Source: Desulfarculaceae bacterium
GTDB lineage: Bacteria; Desulfobacterota; Desulfarculia; Desulfarculales; Desulfarculaceae
Reading direction: 5' to 3'
NCBI GenBank assembly: GCA_021737645.1
Contig: JAIPDO010000009.1
Span: 20,984 to 84,983, forward strand
DNA length: 64,000 bases
The notes below the pieces were generated by a model, which did no database searches, was not told the origin of the DNA, and saw only the letters and a list, made by a program, of their open reading frames with translations. Below, in pieces: positions 19,593 to 27,771 of the stretch (position 1 is its first letter; each line of letters opens with the position of its first letter). The translations under genes were made by a program, and so were the position numbers.

Positions 19593-19636
19593 TGTTGGGT
19601 TTCGCTTCGCTCTACCCAACCTACGCCAATCTATAG
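19593..19636. repeat. Short hairpin repeat GTTGGGT...ACCCAAC (family 1)
   Basis: GTTGGGT (19594-19600) pairs with ACCCAAC (19614-19620) around TTCGCTTCGCTCT, followed by CTACGCCAATCTATA. Copies occur at 26907, 32266, 35606, 36633, 53887 and 53957. Confidence 0.75.
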
Positions 19637-19691
19637 AGTGCGCCCGCCGCTCTTCTCTCTCTTTATCTTTCCACCACAACCATCCCTCAGA

Positions 19692-19800
19692 ATGCGGCGC
19701 AGATCAGGCAAGCGAGGGCAGGCCGGAAGCGTAGCCCTAGCCACGTCGAGGCCCAAGCGATGCCGGCAACGCGGCCATCGGTTGTCTGGCTGCGCCGTCG
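19692..19800. repeat. Diverged copy of the long inverted-repeat element (family 3)
   Basis: GCGGCGCAG near the left end faces CTGCGCCGTCGC at the right, and the GCGATGCCGGCAACGC block shared with the other copies is present. It ends beside the histidine kinase stop codon (19826). Confidence 0.55.
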
Positions 19801-19825
19801 CCTCGTTCGTTAGGAGAGAATTACT

Positions 19826-22201
19826 CTACGAATCCCCAACTGGGAAGATGATGCGGAACGTCGACCCCAACCCCGGCCTGGTGTTCAACTCCACCCGCCC
19901 ACCGTGCTGCTGGATGATGCCGTGGCTGATGGCCAGGCCCAGGCCGGTGCCCCGGCCCCGTGGCTTGGTGGTGAAAAAGGGCTCGAAGACCTTGCGGGCC
20001 ACCTTTTCGTCCATGCCCGGCCCCGAGTCGGTGAAGGTAACGGTCACCTCGCGGGCTTTGGGGTTGTGGCGGGTGGTCAACTCCAGGCGGCCCTGGCCCT
20101 CCATGGCCTCGGCGGCGTTGATGATGAGGTTAAGAAACACCTGCTCCACCTTGGCCCGCTGGCCCCAGAGCATGGGCAGCTCGGCGGCCAAGTCCTTGAC
20201 CAGCTCCACCCGGCGCAGGATCATGTGCCCTTCCATTAGCGACAAGACCTCCAAGAGCACCCGATTCAGGTCCATGGGCTCTTTTTCCGGGGTGTCCTGG
20301 CGGGCAAAGTCCAACAAACCCCGCACGATGATCTTGCAGCGGTTGGTCAGCTTGATGATCTTGTCCACGGTGGTGGTGAGCTCGTTGCCCACCCCCAGGT
20401 CTTCTTGCAGCAGATGGGCGTAGGTGAGAATGCCGCCCAGGGGGTTGTTCACCTCGTGGGCGATGTCAAAAGCCAGCTTTCCGGTGGCGGCCAAGCGCTC
20501 GGAGCGGATGAGCTGCTCTTCCATGGCCTTGCGCATGGTCACATCGCGGGTGCTGAACAGCAGGGCGGTGCTTCCCCGGTAGGGGCAGGGGGTGGCGGTC
20601 ACCTCCAGGTCGAACACCCCTTCGGTGCGAATGCCCTCGCCTTCGAACACCGGGGCCCCGCCGCCGCGCTCCACCTGGCGCATCCACTCCAAATAGCCGC
20701 GGCGGCAGGAATCGGCCAAAAGCTCCAAAAAGTCGCTGCCCGCCTGGGAGATGTCGTCCAGGCCGAACATCTGTAAAAACGCGTGGTTGCCGAAAATGAA
20801 CTGATTGTAGTCGTGCAACACGATGCCCTCGCGGTTGGCCTCCACCAAAGTGCGGTAAAGGGCCTCGCTCTGAGCCAGTTGGCGTTGCAGCTCCTTTAGG
20901 TCGGTGGTCTCGATGATAGCTTCCACCGCCCCGGTGATCCTGCCGCCGGCGTCGCGCAGGGGCGCGGCGGTGAAAAACAGCTCCTTGGGGCGGCCGCCCA
21001 GGCTTTCGAAGTAGTGCTCCGCCTCCCAGGCGTCGGGCGACATGGCCGAACGGCGCAGGTTTTCCCTGCCGTATATGGTTTTCAGCTTGGCCTTGTCGTC
21101 ATCCACCACCACGTCGGCCAGCGACACCCCTTTGGGCCGGTTGAACACCTGCCAGGTTTTGTCGGTGCCCAAGACATCCGCCCGGCTCCAGCCGGTCAGC
21201 TCCTCGCAGGCCTTGTTCCAGTGGCGTACCTTGTGGGCCTTGTCCACCACGAAGATGGCCACCGGCACCAACTCCAGGATGGAAGCCACCAGGCGACGCT
21301 CCTGCTCGATCTGCTCCTGGGCGTGCTTGGCGGCGGTTATGTCCTTTATGATGCCCTCGTAGCCCAGAACCACCGAGTTTTGCTCGCGCACCGAGGCGGT
21401 GATGGCCACCTCTATGGGCGTGCCGTTCTTTTTCTTGAAAGAGACCTCGTAATCCTTGACGAAGCCGTCCTTTTCGATGGCCGCCTGAAAGCGCTTGCGG
21501 TCGCTGGGGTTCAGGTAGGCTTTTTGGGCGCTGTCCGGAGTGGCCAGCACCTCCTCCTTGGAAGAGTAGCCCAACATCTCAACCCCGGCGGGGTTCACGT
21601 CCACCCAGCGGCCATCGCGCGAAGACAGATAGACCATGTCCCGGGAGTTGGCGAAAATGCGGGTGTAGTCGTCTTGCCGGGCTGAAACCTGACCGCGCAG
21701 GAGAACGTTGTCCACGGTCATGGCCAAGACCCCGGCGGCGGCCTGGGCAAAGCCGGCTCCCCAAGGCGGGCGCTCCCGGAAACGCAGCAAGGCCAGGCCG
21801 CTGCCCAAAACGCGGGCCAGAGGCCACAGGGCGAGCCATTGATCTTCGGCCAGATCCATAACCAAGCGGTCGAACTGGGGCCAGCCGCTCTCCACCTCGT
21901 CGCCGGGCCCCACCGAAACCCAGCACACCCGGCCCAAGGGCTCGCCAGGGCATCCGGGCGGAGACTGGGCCATGGTACGCAGTCGCCGAGCCTCGGCTGG
22001 GGGAAGTCCCCAGGTGGCGTTCATAATAAGGTTGCCGCCGCGCTCCCAGGCGCTGATCGCCCCCCCGCCGGCTCCCAAAAGGCCGCCCACGGTGGAGATC
22101 AGGGCGCGACCCTGGCGATTGGGGGGGGCGCTCCGGGCCAAGATAGGCCGGAATTCCTCGAAAAACCTGTTAAGTTCTACCAAGTGGCGGACCAAATCCA
22201 A
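19826..22201 (-). CDS. Soluble PAS-domain sensor histidine kinase
   Basis: This is a cytoplasmic two-component sensor kinase of about 791 aa with no membrane helices. An N-terminal region (1-175) looks GAF-like. Three PAS domains follow at roughly 185-300 (IFANSRDMVYLSSRDGRWVDVNPAGVEMLGYS), 305-430 (LVPVAIFVVDKAHKVRHWNKACEELTGW) and 440-560 (ANREGIVLHDYNQFIFGNHAFLQMFGL). Then come HisKA with the phospho-acceptor His in FDIAHEVNNPLGGIL and an ATPase domain with N, G1 (DSGPGMDE) and G2 (GRGTGLGLAI) boxes. The start is uncertain (TTG 22201 or TTG 22195). No response regulator is adjacent. It lies between parS sites. Confidence 0.93.
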   Translation of the reverse strand: MDLVRHLVELNRFFEEFRPILARSAPPNRQGRALISTVGGLLGAGGGAISAWERGGNLIMNATWGLPPAEARRLRTMAQSPPGCPGEPLGRVCWVSVGPGDEVESGWPQFDRLVMDLAEDQWLALWPLARVLGSGLALLRFRERPPWGAGFAQAAAGVLAMTVDNVLLRGQVSARQDDYTRIFANSRDMVYLSSRDGRWVDVNPAGVEMLGYSSKEEVLATPDSAQKAYLNPSDRKRFQAAIEKDGFVKDYEVSFKKKNGTPIEVAITASVREQNSVVLGYEGIIKDITAAKHAQEQIEQERRLVASILELVPVAIFVVDKAHKVRHWNKACEELTGWSRADVLGTDKTWQVFNRPKGVSLADVVVDDDKAKLKTIYGRENLRRSAMSPDAWEAEHYFESLGGRPKELFFTAAPLRDAGGRITGAVEAIIETTDLKELQRQLAQSEALYRTLVEANREGIVLHDYNQFIFGNHAFLQMFGLDDISQAGSDFLELLADSCRRGYLEWMRQVERGGGAPVFEGEGIRTEGVFDLEVTATPCPYRGSTALLFSTRDVTMRKAMEEQLIRSERLAATGKLAFDIAHEVNNPLGGILTYAHLLQEDLGVGNELTTTVDKIIKLTNRCKIIVRGLLDFARQDTPEKEPMDLNRVLLEVLSLMEGHMILRRVELVKDLAAELPMLWGQRAKVEQVFLNLIINAAEAMEGQGRLELTTRHNPKAREVTVTFTDSGPGMDEKVARKVFEPFFTTKPRGRGTGLGLAISHGIIQQHGGRVELNTRPGLGSTFRIIFPVGDS

Positions 22202-22288
22202 CCCCCAGACTGCGTAAACCCTGGTTGAATTGTATAATTACTAGTAAAGTGCTGTAAAGCGGTAAGAACAAGTTAACAAGCGCCCTGA

Positions 22289-22304
22289 TGTGTCACGTGA
22301 AACT
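22289..22304. promoter_or_regulatory. Third parS-like site (two mismatches)
   Basis: TGTGTCACGTGAAACT keeps the core TCACGTGAAAC of parS with mismatches at positions 4 and 16. It lies in the 450-base gap upstream of the histidine kinase (22202-22653). The rest of that gap shows no gene or clear RNA. Confidence 0.65.
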
Positions 22305-22653
22305 ATTTTACCGGAAAAGAGGGCGGCAATCCCTTGACGGGAGCGCAAGACGACCGCCCGGCCATAACTTTCGGCGCGTTTTCACCCCAGCGCAGGCAAA
22401 AAGCCCGCGGATGTTGGGTGCGGGGATAAAAACCGGCATTGTTTCACCCCAACAACCCTTTGGCGACAACCACAGGATTTGCCGTACTAAAAAGGCGACA
22501 AACATTTCAGAAACCCACCGGCAGCCAAACTTGGACCATAAATTGCCGGGTGTTTGTCCCCATCGAAGGCTGAAACTGCAAGAGTTTATACCCCAAGCGG
22601 ACGCTAGGAGTAAAATCCTGAGGCCGCCTGGCTTCTGAAAGGTGGAAAAAGCC

Positions 22654-24006
22654 GTGTCCCAAGAACTTTTGGTGATCGGAGGCGGCCTGGCGGGCTGCGA
22701 GGCGGCCCTGGCCGCGGCCCGTAGCGGGGTTTCGGTGCGCCTGGTGGATATGAAGCCCGCGGAATTTTCCCCAGCCCATCACTCGCCCCGGCTGGGGGAA
22801 CTGGTGTGCTCCAACTCCCTGCGCTCGGACGCCATCACCAGCGCGGTGGGCCTGCTCAAGGCGGAGATGACCCTGCTGGGCTCGGCGGTGATGCAAGCCG
22901 CCCGGGCCACGGCGGTGGGCGCGGGCAAGGCCCTGGCCGTGGACCGCGAGGCCTTTGCCGGGCATTTGGAAGGCCAGATCGCGGCCCAGCCCCTGATCAG
23001 CCGCGAGACCGCCCGGGTGGACGAGCTGCCCCGGGATGTGGCCGTTTTGGCCACCGGACCGCTTACCGCCGGGGCCCTCGCCGAGGAGCTTGCCAAGATA
23101 ACTAGCAGTAATCACTTGCTTTTTTATGACGCTATCGCCCCCATCGTGTCCCTGGAGTCGGTGGACATGCAACGCGCCTACTGGGGCGACCGTTACGGCG
23201 AGCCGGGGCAGGGGGACTACCTCAACTGCCCCTTGAGCCGTGAGGAGTGGGGCGAGTTCTACTCCGCCCTTATCTCGGCGGAGCAGGTGCCGCTAAAGGA
23301 CTTTGAATCGCCCAAGTTTTTCGAGGGCTGCCTGCCCATAGAAGTGATGGCCGCCCGTGGAGAAAAAACCTTGCTCTTCGGCCCCATGAAGCCGGTGGGC
23401 CTGGAAGATCCGGCCACAGGCAAGCGGCCCCATGCGGTGGTGCAGCTGCGCAAGGAAAACGCGGAGGGAAGCCTGCTGAACCTGGTGGGATTCCAGACCA
23501 AGCTCACCTACAAGTCCCAGGATTTGGTTTTTCGCAAGATTCCCGCCCTGGCGAGGGCCGAATTCGTGCGTTGGGGCTCCATCCACCGCAATACTTTCCT
23601 AGACGCACCCAGGGTTTTGGACCCCCACCAACGGTTGAAGGCCGCGCCACACCTGTTTGTAGCCGGACAACTCTCCGGGGTGGAAGGCTATGTTGAGTCG
23701 GCGGCCATGGGGATACTCTGTGGTGTCAACGCGGCAAACCTCCTACATGCACGGCCCTTGTTGACCCCACCGCCCACCAGCGCCCTGGGTGGGCTGGTCA
23801 CTCATCTGCAAAACACGGCCACCAAAAGCTTTCAGCCCAGCAACATCAACTTCGGTCTGTTGCCCCCCCTGGAGGGCCGGGTGTTCAAGCGCCTGCGCGG
23901 GGCGGCCCAGGCCCGCCGGGGCCTGAGCGATTTCCTGGCCTGGATGGAGGCCTCCAGTCTGGCCCCAGCCGGGGAAATACCGGAGCTGCCCGAGGAAACC
24001 ACCTAA
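22654..24006 (+). CDS. trmFO: Methylenetetrahydrofolate-tRNA (uracil54-C5)-methyltransferase TrmFO
   Basis: This FAD- and folate-dependent enzyme makes ribothymidine at U54 of the tRNA T loop. The N-terminal dinucleotide-binding motif is LLVIGGGLAGCEAALAAARSGVSVRLVDMKP. Family blocks follow: LGELVCSNSLRSD, LATGPLT, YYDAIAPIV-like (FYDAIAPIVSLESVDMQRAYWGDRYG), NCPLSREEW, FEGCLPIE, MKPVGL, LVGFQTKLTY and the C-terminal NINFGLLPPL. I prefer the GTG at 22654 (MSQELLVIGGG), with AGGTGG eight bases upstream, over the track GTG at 22642. It is one of four RNA-modification genes in this part of the window. Confidence 0.96.
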   Translation: MSQELLVIGGGLAGCEAALAAARSGVSVRLVDMKPAEFSPAHHSPRLGELVCSNSLRSDAITSAVGLLKAEMTLLGSAVMQAARATAVGAGKALAVDREAFAGHLEGQIAAQPLISRETARVDELPRDVAVLATGPLTAGALAEELAKITSSNHLLFYDAIAPIVSLESVDMQRAYWGDRYGEPGQGDYLNCPLSREEWGEFYSALISAEQVPLKDFESPKFFEGCLPIEVMAARGEKTLLFGPMKPVGLEDPATGKRPHAVVQLRKENAEGSLLNLVGFQTKLTYKSQDLVFRKIPALARAEFVRWGSIHRNTFLDAPRVLDPHQRLKAAPHLFVAGQLSGVEGYVESAAMGILCGVNAANLLHARPLLTPPPTSALGGLVTHLQNTATKSFQPSNINFGLLPPLEGRVFKRLRGAAQARRGLSDFLAWMEASSLAPAGEIPELPEETT

Positions 24007-24058
24007 ATTAAAAGCAAAACCCTTGTCCCACCCTCCGAGGCGCTGCTAAAAAGGAACT

Positions 24059-25024
24059 ATGGCCTTCTTCAGCCGCAAAACTTGGCACCTTTGGTTGGGG
24101 GCGGGGTTGTTCGCCCTGGCGGTGGGCGGGTCCCTGGCCGAAGTGGGCTGGATACGGGTCTGGTTTTACCAGTTTGCCTGGTGGGGCTACATTTGTGTGG
24201 CTGATGCATGTATCCAGCGTGTCCAGGGCAACAGCCTGTTGATGGACCGGCGTAGGGTGTTTTGGACCATGTGTTTGGTCAGCGCCGCCTTTTGGTTCGG
24301 CTGGGAGATGGTCAACCTTCGCCTGCAAAACTGGTTCTACCTGGGGGTGCCCCGCCAGCTTTGGCAGCGTTGGCTGGGGTCCTTCATCGCCTTCGCCACT
24401 GTGTTGCCGGGCATTTTCACCACCTACGAGCTGTTGGGGTTGGTGGGCCTTTCATGGGGCCGCAAAACGATAACCATTCCCACAACACGCGCCTGGTATC
24501 CCTGGTTTGTTGGTGTTGGCCTAATAATGATTATTCTTCCAATAACTTACCCGCGCCTGTTTTTCCCACTAGTTTGGGGGTCATTAGTATTTCTGCTGGA
24601 GCCGCTCAACCATTATATGGGCGCCAAGAGCCTTATGCGCTCCTGGGAGCGGGGCGATCTGTCGCCTTTCGTGGGTCTGCTGGTGGCCGGTCTGGTGTGC
24701 GGCGTGTTCTGGGAATCCTGGAATTGGTTGGCCGAAGCCCGCTGGACCTATAATATTCCTTACCTGAACCAGCCCAAGATTTTCGCCATGCCTGTGGCCG
24801 GGTACCTGGGCTTCCCACCTTTTGCGGTGGAGTGCTACGTTTTCTACGCCTCGGTCAGCCTGCTCTGGGGCGGACGGGGCTGGGAGCGGGACGACTACCA
24901 GCTCGCGGCGCGCCCCCCGGCCCCGGCCTGGCTGCGGTGGCTCTTGGGCCTGGGCGCGGTGGCCTACGGCCTGTGGATGTGCCACATGATCGACCTCTAT
25001 CTAATCAAAGGATGGCTCCGGTGA
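24059..25024 (+). CDS. Polytopic membrane protein of unknown function
   Basis: This 321-aa protein is rich in Trp and has about eight predicted membrane segments (HLWLGAGLFALAVGGSLAEV, VFWTMCLVSAAFWFGWEMVN, WLGSFIAFATVLPGIFTTYELLGLVGL, WYPWFVGVGLIMIILPITY, LFFPLVWGSLVFLLEPLNHY, FVGLLVAGLVCGVFWESWNWL, AVECYVFYASVSLLWGG, WLLGLGAVAYGLWMCHMIDLY). The repeated W-E-x-x-N pattern (FGWEMVN, FWESWNW) and the EPLNHYMGAKSLMRSWERGD loop could be functional. No family was recognised with confidence. It overlaps rimO by GTGA and so is translationally coupled to it. Confidence 0.8.
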   Translation: MAFFSRKTWHLWLGAGLFALAVGGSLAEVGWIRVWFYQFAWWGYICVADACIQRVQGNSLLMDRRRVFWTMCLVSAAFWFGWEMVNLRLQNWFYLGVPRQLWQRWLGSFIAFATVLPGIFTTYELLGLVGLSWGRKTITIPTTRAWYPWFVGVGLIMIILPITYPRLFFPLVWGSLVFLLEPLNHYMGAKSLMRSWERGDLSPFVGLLVAGLVCGVFWESWNWLAEARWTYNIPYLNQPKIFAMPVAGYLGFPPFAVECYVFYASVSLLWGGRGWERDDYQLAARPPAPAWLRWLLGLGAVAYGLWMCHMIDLYLIKGWLR

Positions 25025-26331
25025 GCAAAACCTACTATCTGCTCAACCTGGGCTGCGCCAAGAACCTGGTGGAAGGCGAGCACCTGGCCGGGCTGTTGTT
25101 GTCCGGCGGCTGGCAGGCGGTGGAGCGGCCCGAAGAGGCCGAGCTGCTGCTGCTCAACACCTGCGGCTTTATCCAGCCCGCGGTGGAGGAGGCCATAGAG
25201 GCCGCCCTGGAGTTGGCCGAGGCCAAGACCGCCGGGCAGCGCCTGGTGGTAGCCGGATGCCTGGTGGGGCGCTACGGCAAAAAGCTGGCCGCGGATCTTC
25301 CCGAGGCCGACCTGCTCTTGGCCCCCGGCGAGGCCCCCAATCTGCTCAAGCACCTGGCCGCGCCGCCAACCGGACGCCTGGCCATCAGCCCGCCGCGCTC
25401 CCTGTTCGGCGGGGCCGACCCCCGCGCGCTCAGCACCGGGCCGGGCTGGGCCTATCTGCGCGTCTCCGACGGCTGCGCCCAGTCCTGCGCCTTTTGCACC
25501 ATCCCCCACATTCGCGGCCCCCTGCGCTCCCGGCCCCTGGACGACGTCCTGGCCGAAGCCGCCAACCTGGCCGCCCTGGGGGTCAAGGAGCTGAACCTGG
25601 TGGCCCAGGATCTCACCTCCTACGGCCGCGACCTGGGCGGGCCGGGGCTGGCCGAGCTGCTGGCCGCCCTATCTAATATAGAAGGGCTTGATTGGCTCAG
25701 GCCCCTGTACCTGCACCCGGACCTTATCGGCGAGGCGCTAATCAACGCTATCCTGGCCAACCCCAAGGTGGCCCCGTACTTTGACCTGCCTTTGCAGCAC
25801 GTGGCCGATCCGGTGCTAAAGGCCATGGGCCGCAAGCGCAGCGGCTCCGAGTTAAAGGCCCTGGTGCGGGGCATCCGCCAGGCCGCACCCCAGGCGGTGT
25901 TGCGCACCACCTTGTTGGTGGGCCACCCCGGCGAGGGCCAGGCCGAGTTCGCCGCACTCAAGGATTTCGTGGCCGAGATGGAGTTCGACCGATTGGGGGT
26001 GTTCCCCTACAGCCCCGAGGCGGGCACCCGCAGCGCCCGGCTGCCCGCGCCCCCGCCCCAGGTGGCCGCCAAGCGGGCCGCCCAGATCATGGACCTGCAA
26101 CGGCGCATCAGCCGCCGCCGCCTGGCCCCTCTGTTGGATCAGACCCTGCCGGTGCTGGTGTTGGGCCCCCACCCGGACAGCGACCTAGTATGGGCCGGGC
26201 GCACTCAGGGCCAGGCCCCGGAGGTGGACGGCTTGGTGATCATCACCGAGGGCACCGCCCAACCCGGGGTCATCGCCCCCTGCCGCATCACCGCCACCCA
26301 TGACTACGACCTGGAAGGGACGCTCACCTGA
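25021..26331 (+). CDS. rimO: Ribosomal protein S12 methylthiotransferase RimO
   Basis: This radical-SAM enzyme adds a methylthio group to the conserved Asp of ribosomal protein S12. The start is the GTG at 25021 (MSKTYYLLNLGCAKNLVEGE), with AAAGGA eight bases upstream and overlapping the preceding stop; an ATG at 25012 is possible. The protein has about 436 aa. The N-terminal UPF0004 domain has three cluster cysteines (NLGCAKN, LNTCGFI, VAGCLVG). The radical-SAM core has CAQSCAFC and DLPLQHVADPVLKAMGR. A C-terminal TRAM-like region includes RTQGQAPEVDGLVII. Length and motifs are normal. Confidence 0.95.
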   Translation: MSKTYYLLNLGCAKNLVEGEHLAGLLLSGGWQAVERPEEAELLLLNTCGFIQPAVEEAIEAALELAEAKTAGQRLVVAGCLVGRYGKKLAADLPEADLLLAPGEAPNLLKHLAAPPTGRLAISPPRSLFGGADPRALSTGPGWAYLRVSDGCAQSCAFCTIPHIRGPLRSRPLDDVLAEAANLAALGVKELNLVAQDLTSYGRDLGGPGLAELLAALSNIEGLDWLRPLYLHPDLIGEALINAILANPKVAPYFDLPLQHVADPVLKAMGRKRSGSELKALVRGIRQAAPQAVLRTTLLVGHPGEGQAEFAALKDFVAEMEFDRLGVFPYSPEAGTRSARLPAPPPQVAAKRAAQIMDLQRRISRRRLAPLLDQTLPVLVLGPHPDSDLVWAGRTQGQAPEVDGLVIITEGTAQPGVIAPCRITATHDYDLEGTLT

Positions 26332-26398
26332 AGCCCTGCATTACTTGAAGCCGAGCCCTCCGGTAGTAGTATGATTCAGTGAACGGGGGAAGGGACGC

Positions 26399-26698
26399 AT
26401 GGATCAGCACGCGCTGCCTTATGAAAACCTGGGCGGACCCGCCCTGGACAGCTTTGGCCAGCTTTTGGCCTTTGTCTTTTTGGGCGGCGTGGGCCTGGTG
26501 CTGCTTTTGGTCTTCGTGTGGCTGTTCATGCGGCTCATGAACCGGGCGGGCTGGTACACCCCCACCGGCCCGGTGGAAAAGCGAATGGGCCAGCTTCTCA
26601 TCCTGGCCCTGCTCACGGTGATCATGGTGGGCGGCGTGGCGGTTATTTTCTTTTGGTTTGCTCTCGACCCTTCTCCCGAATGGCCTCCTAGGCCATAG
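26399..26698 (+). CDS. Small two-helix membrane protein
   Basis: This 99-aa protein has two strong hydrophobic segments, LLAFVFLGGVGLVLLLVFVWLFMRLMN and LLILALLTVIMVGGVAVIFFWFAL, with a short loop GWYTPTGPVEKRMGQ between. The start ATG follows GGGGGAAGGGACGC. No family was recognised. It lies 67 bases after rimO on the same strand and might be co-transcribed. Codon use is like that of its neighbours, which supports a real gene. Confidence 0.65.
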   Translation: MDQHALPYENLGGPALDSFGQLLAFVFLGGVGLVLLLVFVWLFMRLMNRAGWYTPTGPVEKRMGQLLILALLTVIMVGGVAVIFFWFALDPSPEWPPRP

Positions 26699-26711
26699 TG
26701 CCGTTTACAAG

Positions 26712-26817
26712 CCGGCTGCGCCAGGAAGCGCCATGCCGCGTTGCCGGCGGCGCTCAAGCCTTGATGTGGCTAAGGCCACACCTTCGGCTCTCGCTTGCCG
26801 GACGCCTTGCCTGGCCC
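26712..26817. repeat. Copy of the long inverted-repeat element (family 3, inverse)
   Basis: GGCTGCGCCAGGAAGCG...GCGTTGCCGGC...GCTCTCGCTTGCCGGACGCCTTGCCTGGCC is the reverse-orientation form of the family with the GGCGTCCGGC and GCCGGCAACGC blocks. It begins just after the small membrane gene. Confidence 0.65.
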
Positions 26818-26906
26818 TCCCTGACAAAGCCGTTGGTTCGACGAGTTTTGTGCCGGTCTAAGAAGACGTCCCTCGCGAGACCTTTGCCATTCCAGCTATC
26901 GCGTAT

Positions 26907-26933
26907 GTTGGGTAGAACGAAGCGAAACCCAAC
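26907..26933. repeat. Short hairpin repeat GTTGGGT...ACCCAAC (family 1, inverse)
   Basis: GTTGGGTAGAACGAAGCGAAACCCAAC is the reverse complement form of the copy at 19594. The arms are GTTGGGT and ACCCAAC. Confidence 0.75.
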
Positions 26934-26963
26934 AAAACCATTTTTCCTTTATAGCCAATAGCC

Positions 26964-27056
26964 GTCATTGCGAGGCCGGGCAGCGGCCAAGGCGCGATGA
27001 AACAAGGCCGCCGGTCCTGCCCGGCCGTGGCAATCTTCCTTTTCCCTGGTCATGCC
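26964..27056. repeat. Intergenic repeat, CATTGCGAGG...GGCAATCTTCC family
   Basis: CCGTCATTGCGAGGCCGGGCAG ... CTGCCCGGCCGTGGCAATCTTCC...CATGCC, with inverted arms GGCCGGGCAG/CTGCCCGGCC. This is nearly the same as 54039-54131. A further short block shared with 59093-59125 (AAGGCGAAGATCGCC) follows at 27098-27140. The whole 26699-27231 gap is repeat mosaic with no gene. Confidence 0.8.
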
Positions 27057-27231
27057 TTGGTTGGCCAGACACGGCCAAACCATCCCCCACGCCCCAACCC
27101 GTCCCGCCTGGGGTAAGGCGAAGATCGCCGCGTCGCATCTCCCCTGAGATGCTCCTCGCGATGACCACTATTACTGGAAATAATGGTCCTATCGTTTTGA
27201 CCGCATGAATAAAGAGAGAAACGAGAGGCCG

Positions 27232-27771
27232 CTATTTCTCAAGCTTGCCCAGGGACTGAACGCGCCGCCCCAACAGAGCCAGGCGCTGGGCCAGCAGCGG
27301 CTCCGGGTCCAGCACGTTCAGATGCCCCCAGCGGGCCATGGCCAACACCAGGCCCTCGGGCTCCAGGTCGATGAGGGCCACGCCTTCGGGCTCGCCCACC
27401 AGAAAGGGAAACACGCCGCGCCCGCTGGGCTCGGCCGGGGCCTGGGCCATCATCTCCCTACGTCGGCTGGGGGTGTTCAGCCAGGGTCGCACCTCGTCCT
27501 CGCCGTCCAAGGGGGCCAGGGATAAAAGCTCTATGGCCTGGTCCTGGCCCAGGCCGTCCAAGATGGCCAGGGCCACCGGCTGCTCGGGCCGGGTGACCAG
27601 GTACAAACGCAGGCGCTTGGCCTGCTGCAATTTCTCCAGCTCGGCGGTGAAGTGGGCCGGGGTGTAGGCCACCTCGGCGGGGCGGAACAGGCTTCGCCAG
27701 CGCTGCACGAAATCAGCGATGGCCTTTAGCTCGGCCTGGGGGTCGAAGCCCACCTCAGTCTTGAAGCGCAT
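27232..27771 (-). CDS. Protein of unknown function, coupled to the TtuA-like gene
   Basis: This protein has about 179 aa. I take the ATG at 27771 (MRFKTEVGFDPQAELKAIADFVQRWRSLF) as start, because the codons before it in the track overlap the preceding gene. It would then overlap the TtuA-like gene by 17 bases, so translation is coupled. Features seen are a helical N-terminus and a middle YLVTRPEQPVALAILDGLGQDQAIELLSLAPLDGE reminiscent of an acetyltransferase-like or dehydrogenase-like sheet. No motif is decisive and no family was recognised. The co-occurrence may point to a role with tRNA thiolation. Confidence 0.65.
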   Translation of the reverse strand: MRFKTEVGFDPQAELKAIADFVQRWRSLFRPAEVAYTPAHFTAELEKLQQAKRLRLYLVTRPEQPVALAILDGLGQDQAIELLSLAPLDGEDEVRPWLNTPSRRREMMAQAPAEPSGRGVFPFLVGEPEGVALIDLEPEGLVLAMARWGHLNVLDPEPLLAQRLALLGRRVQSLGKLEK

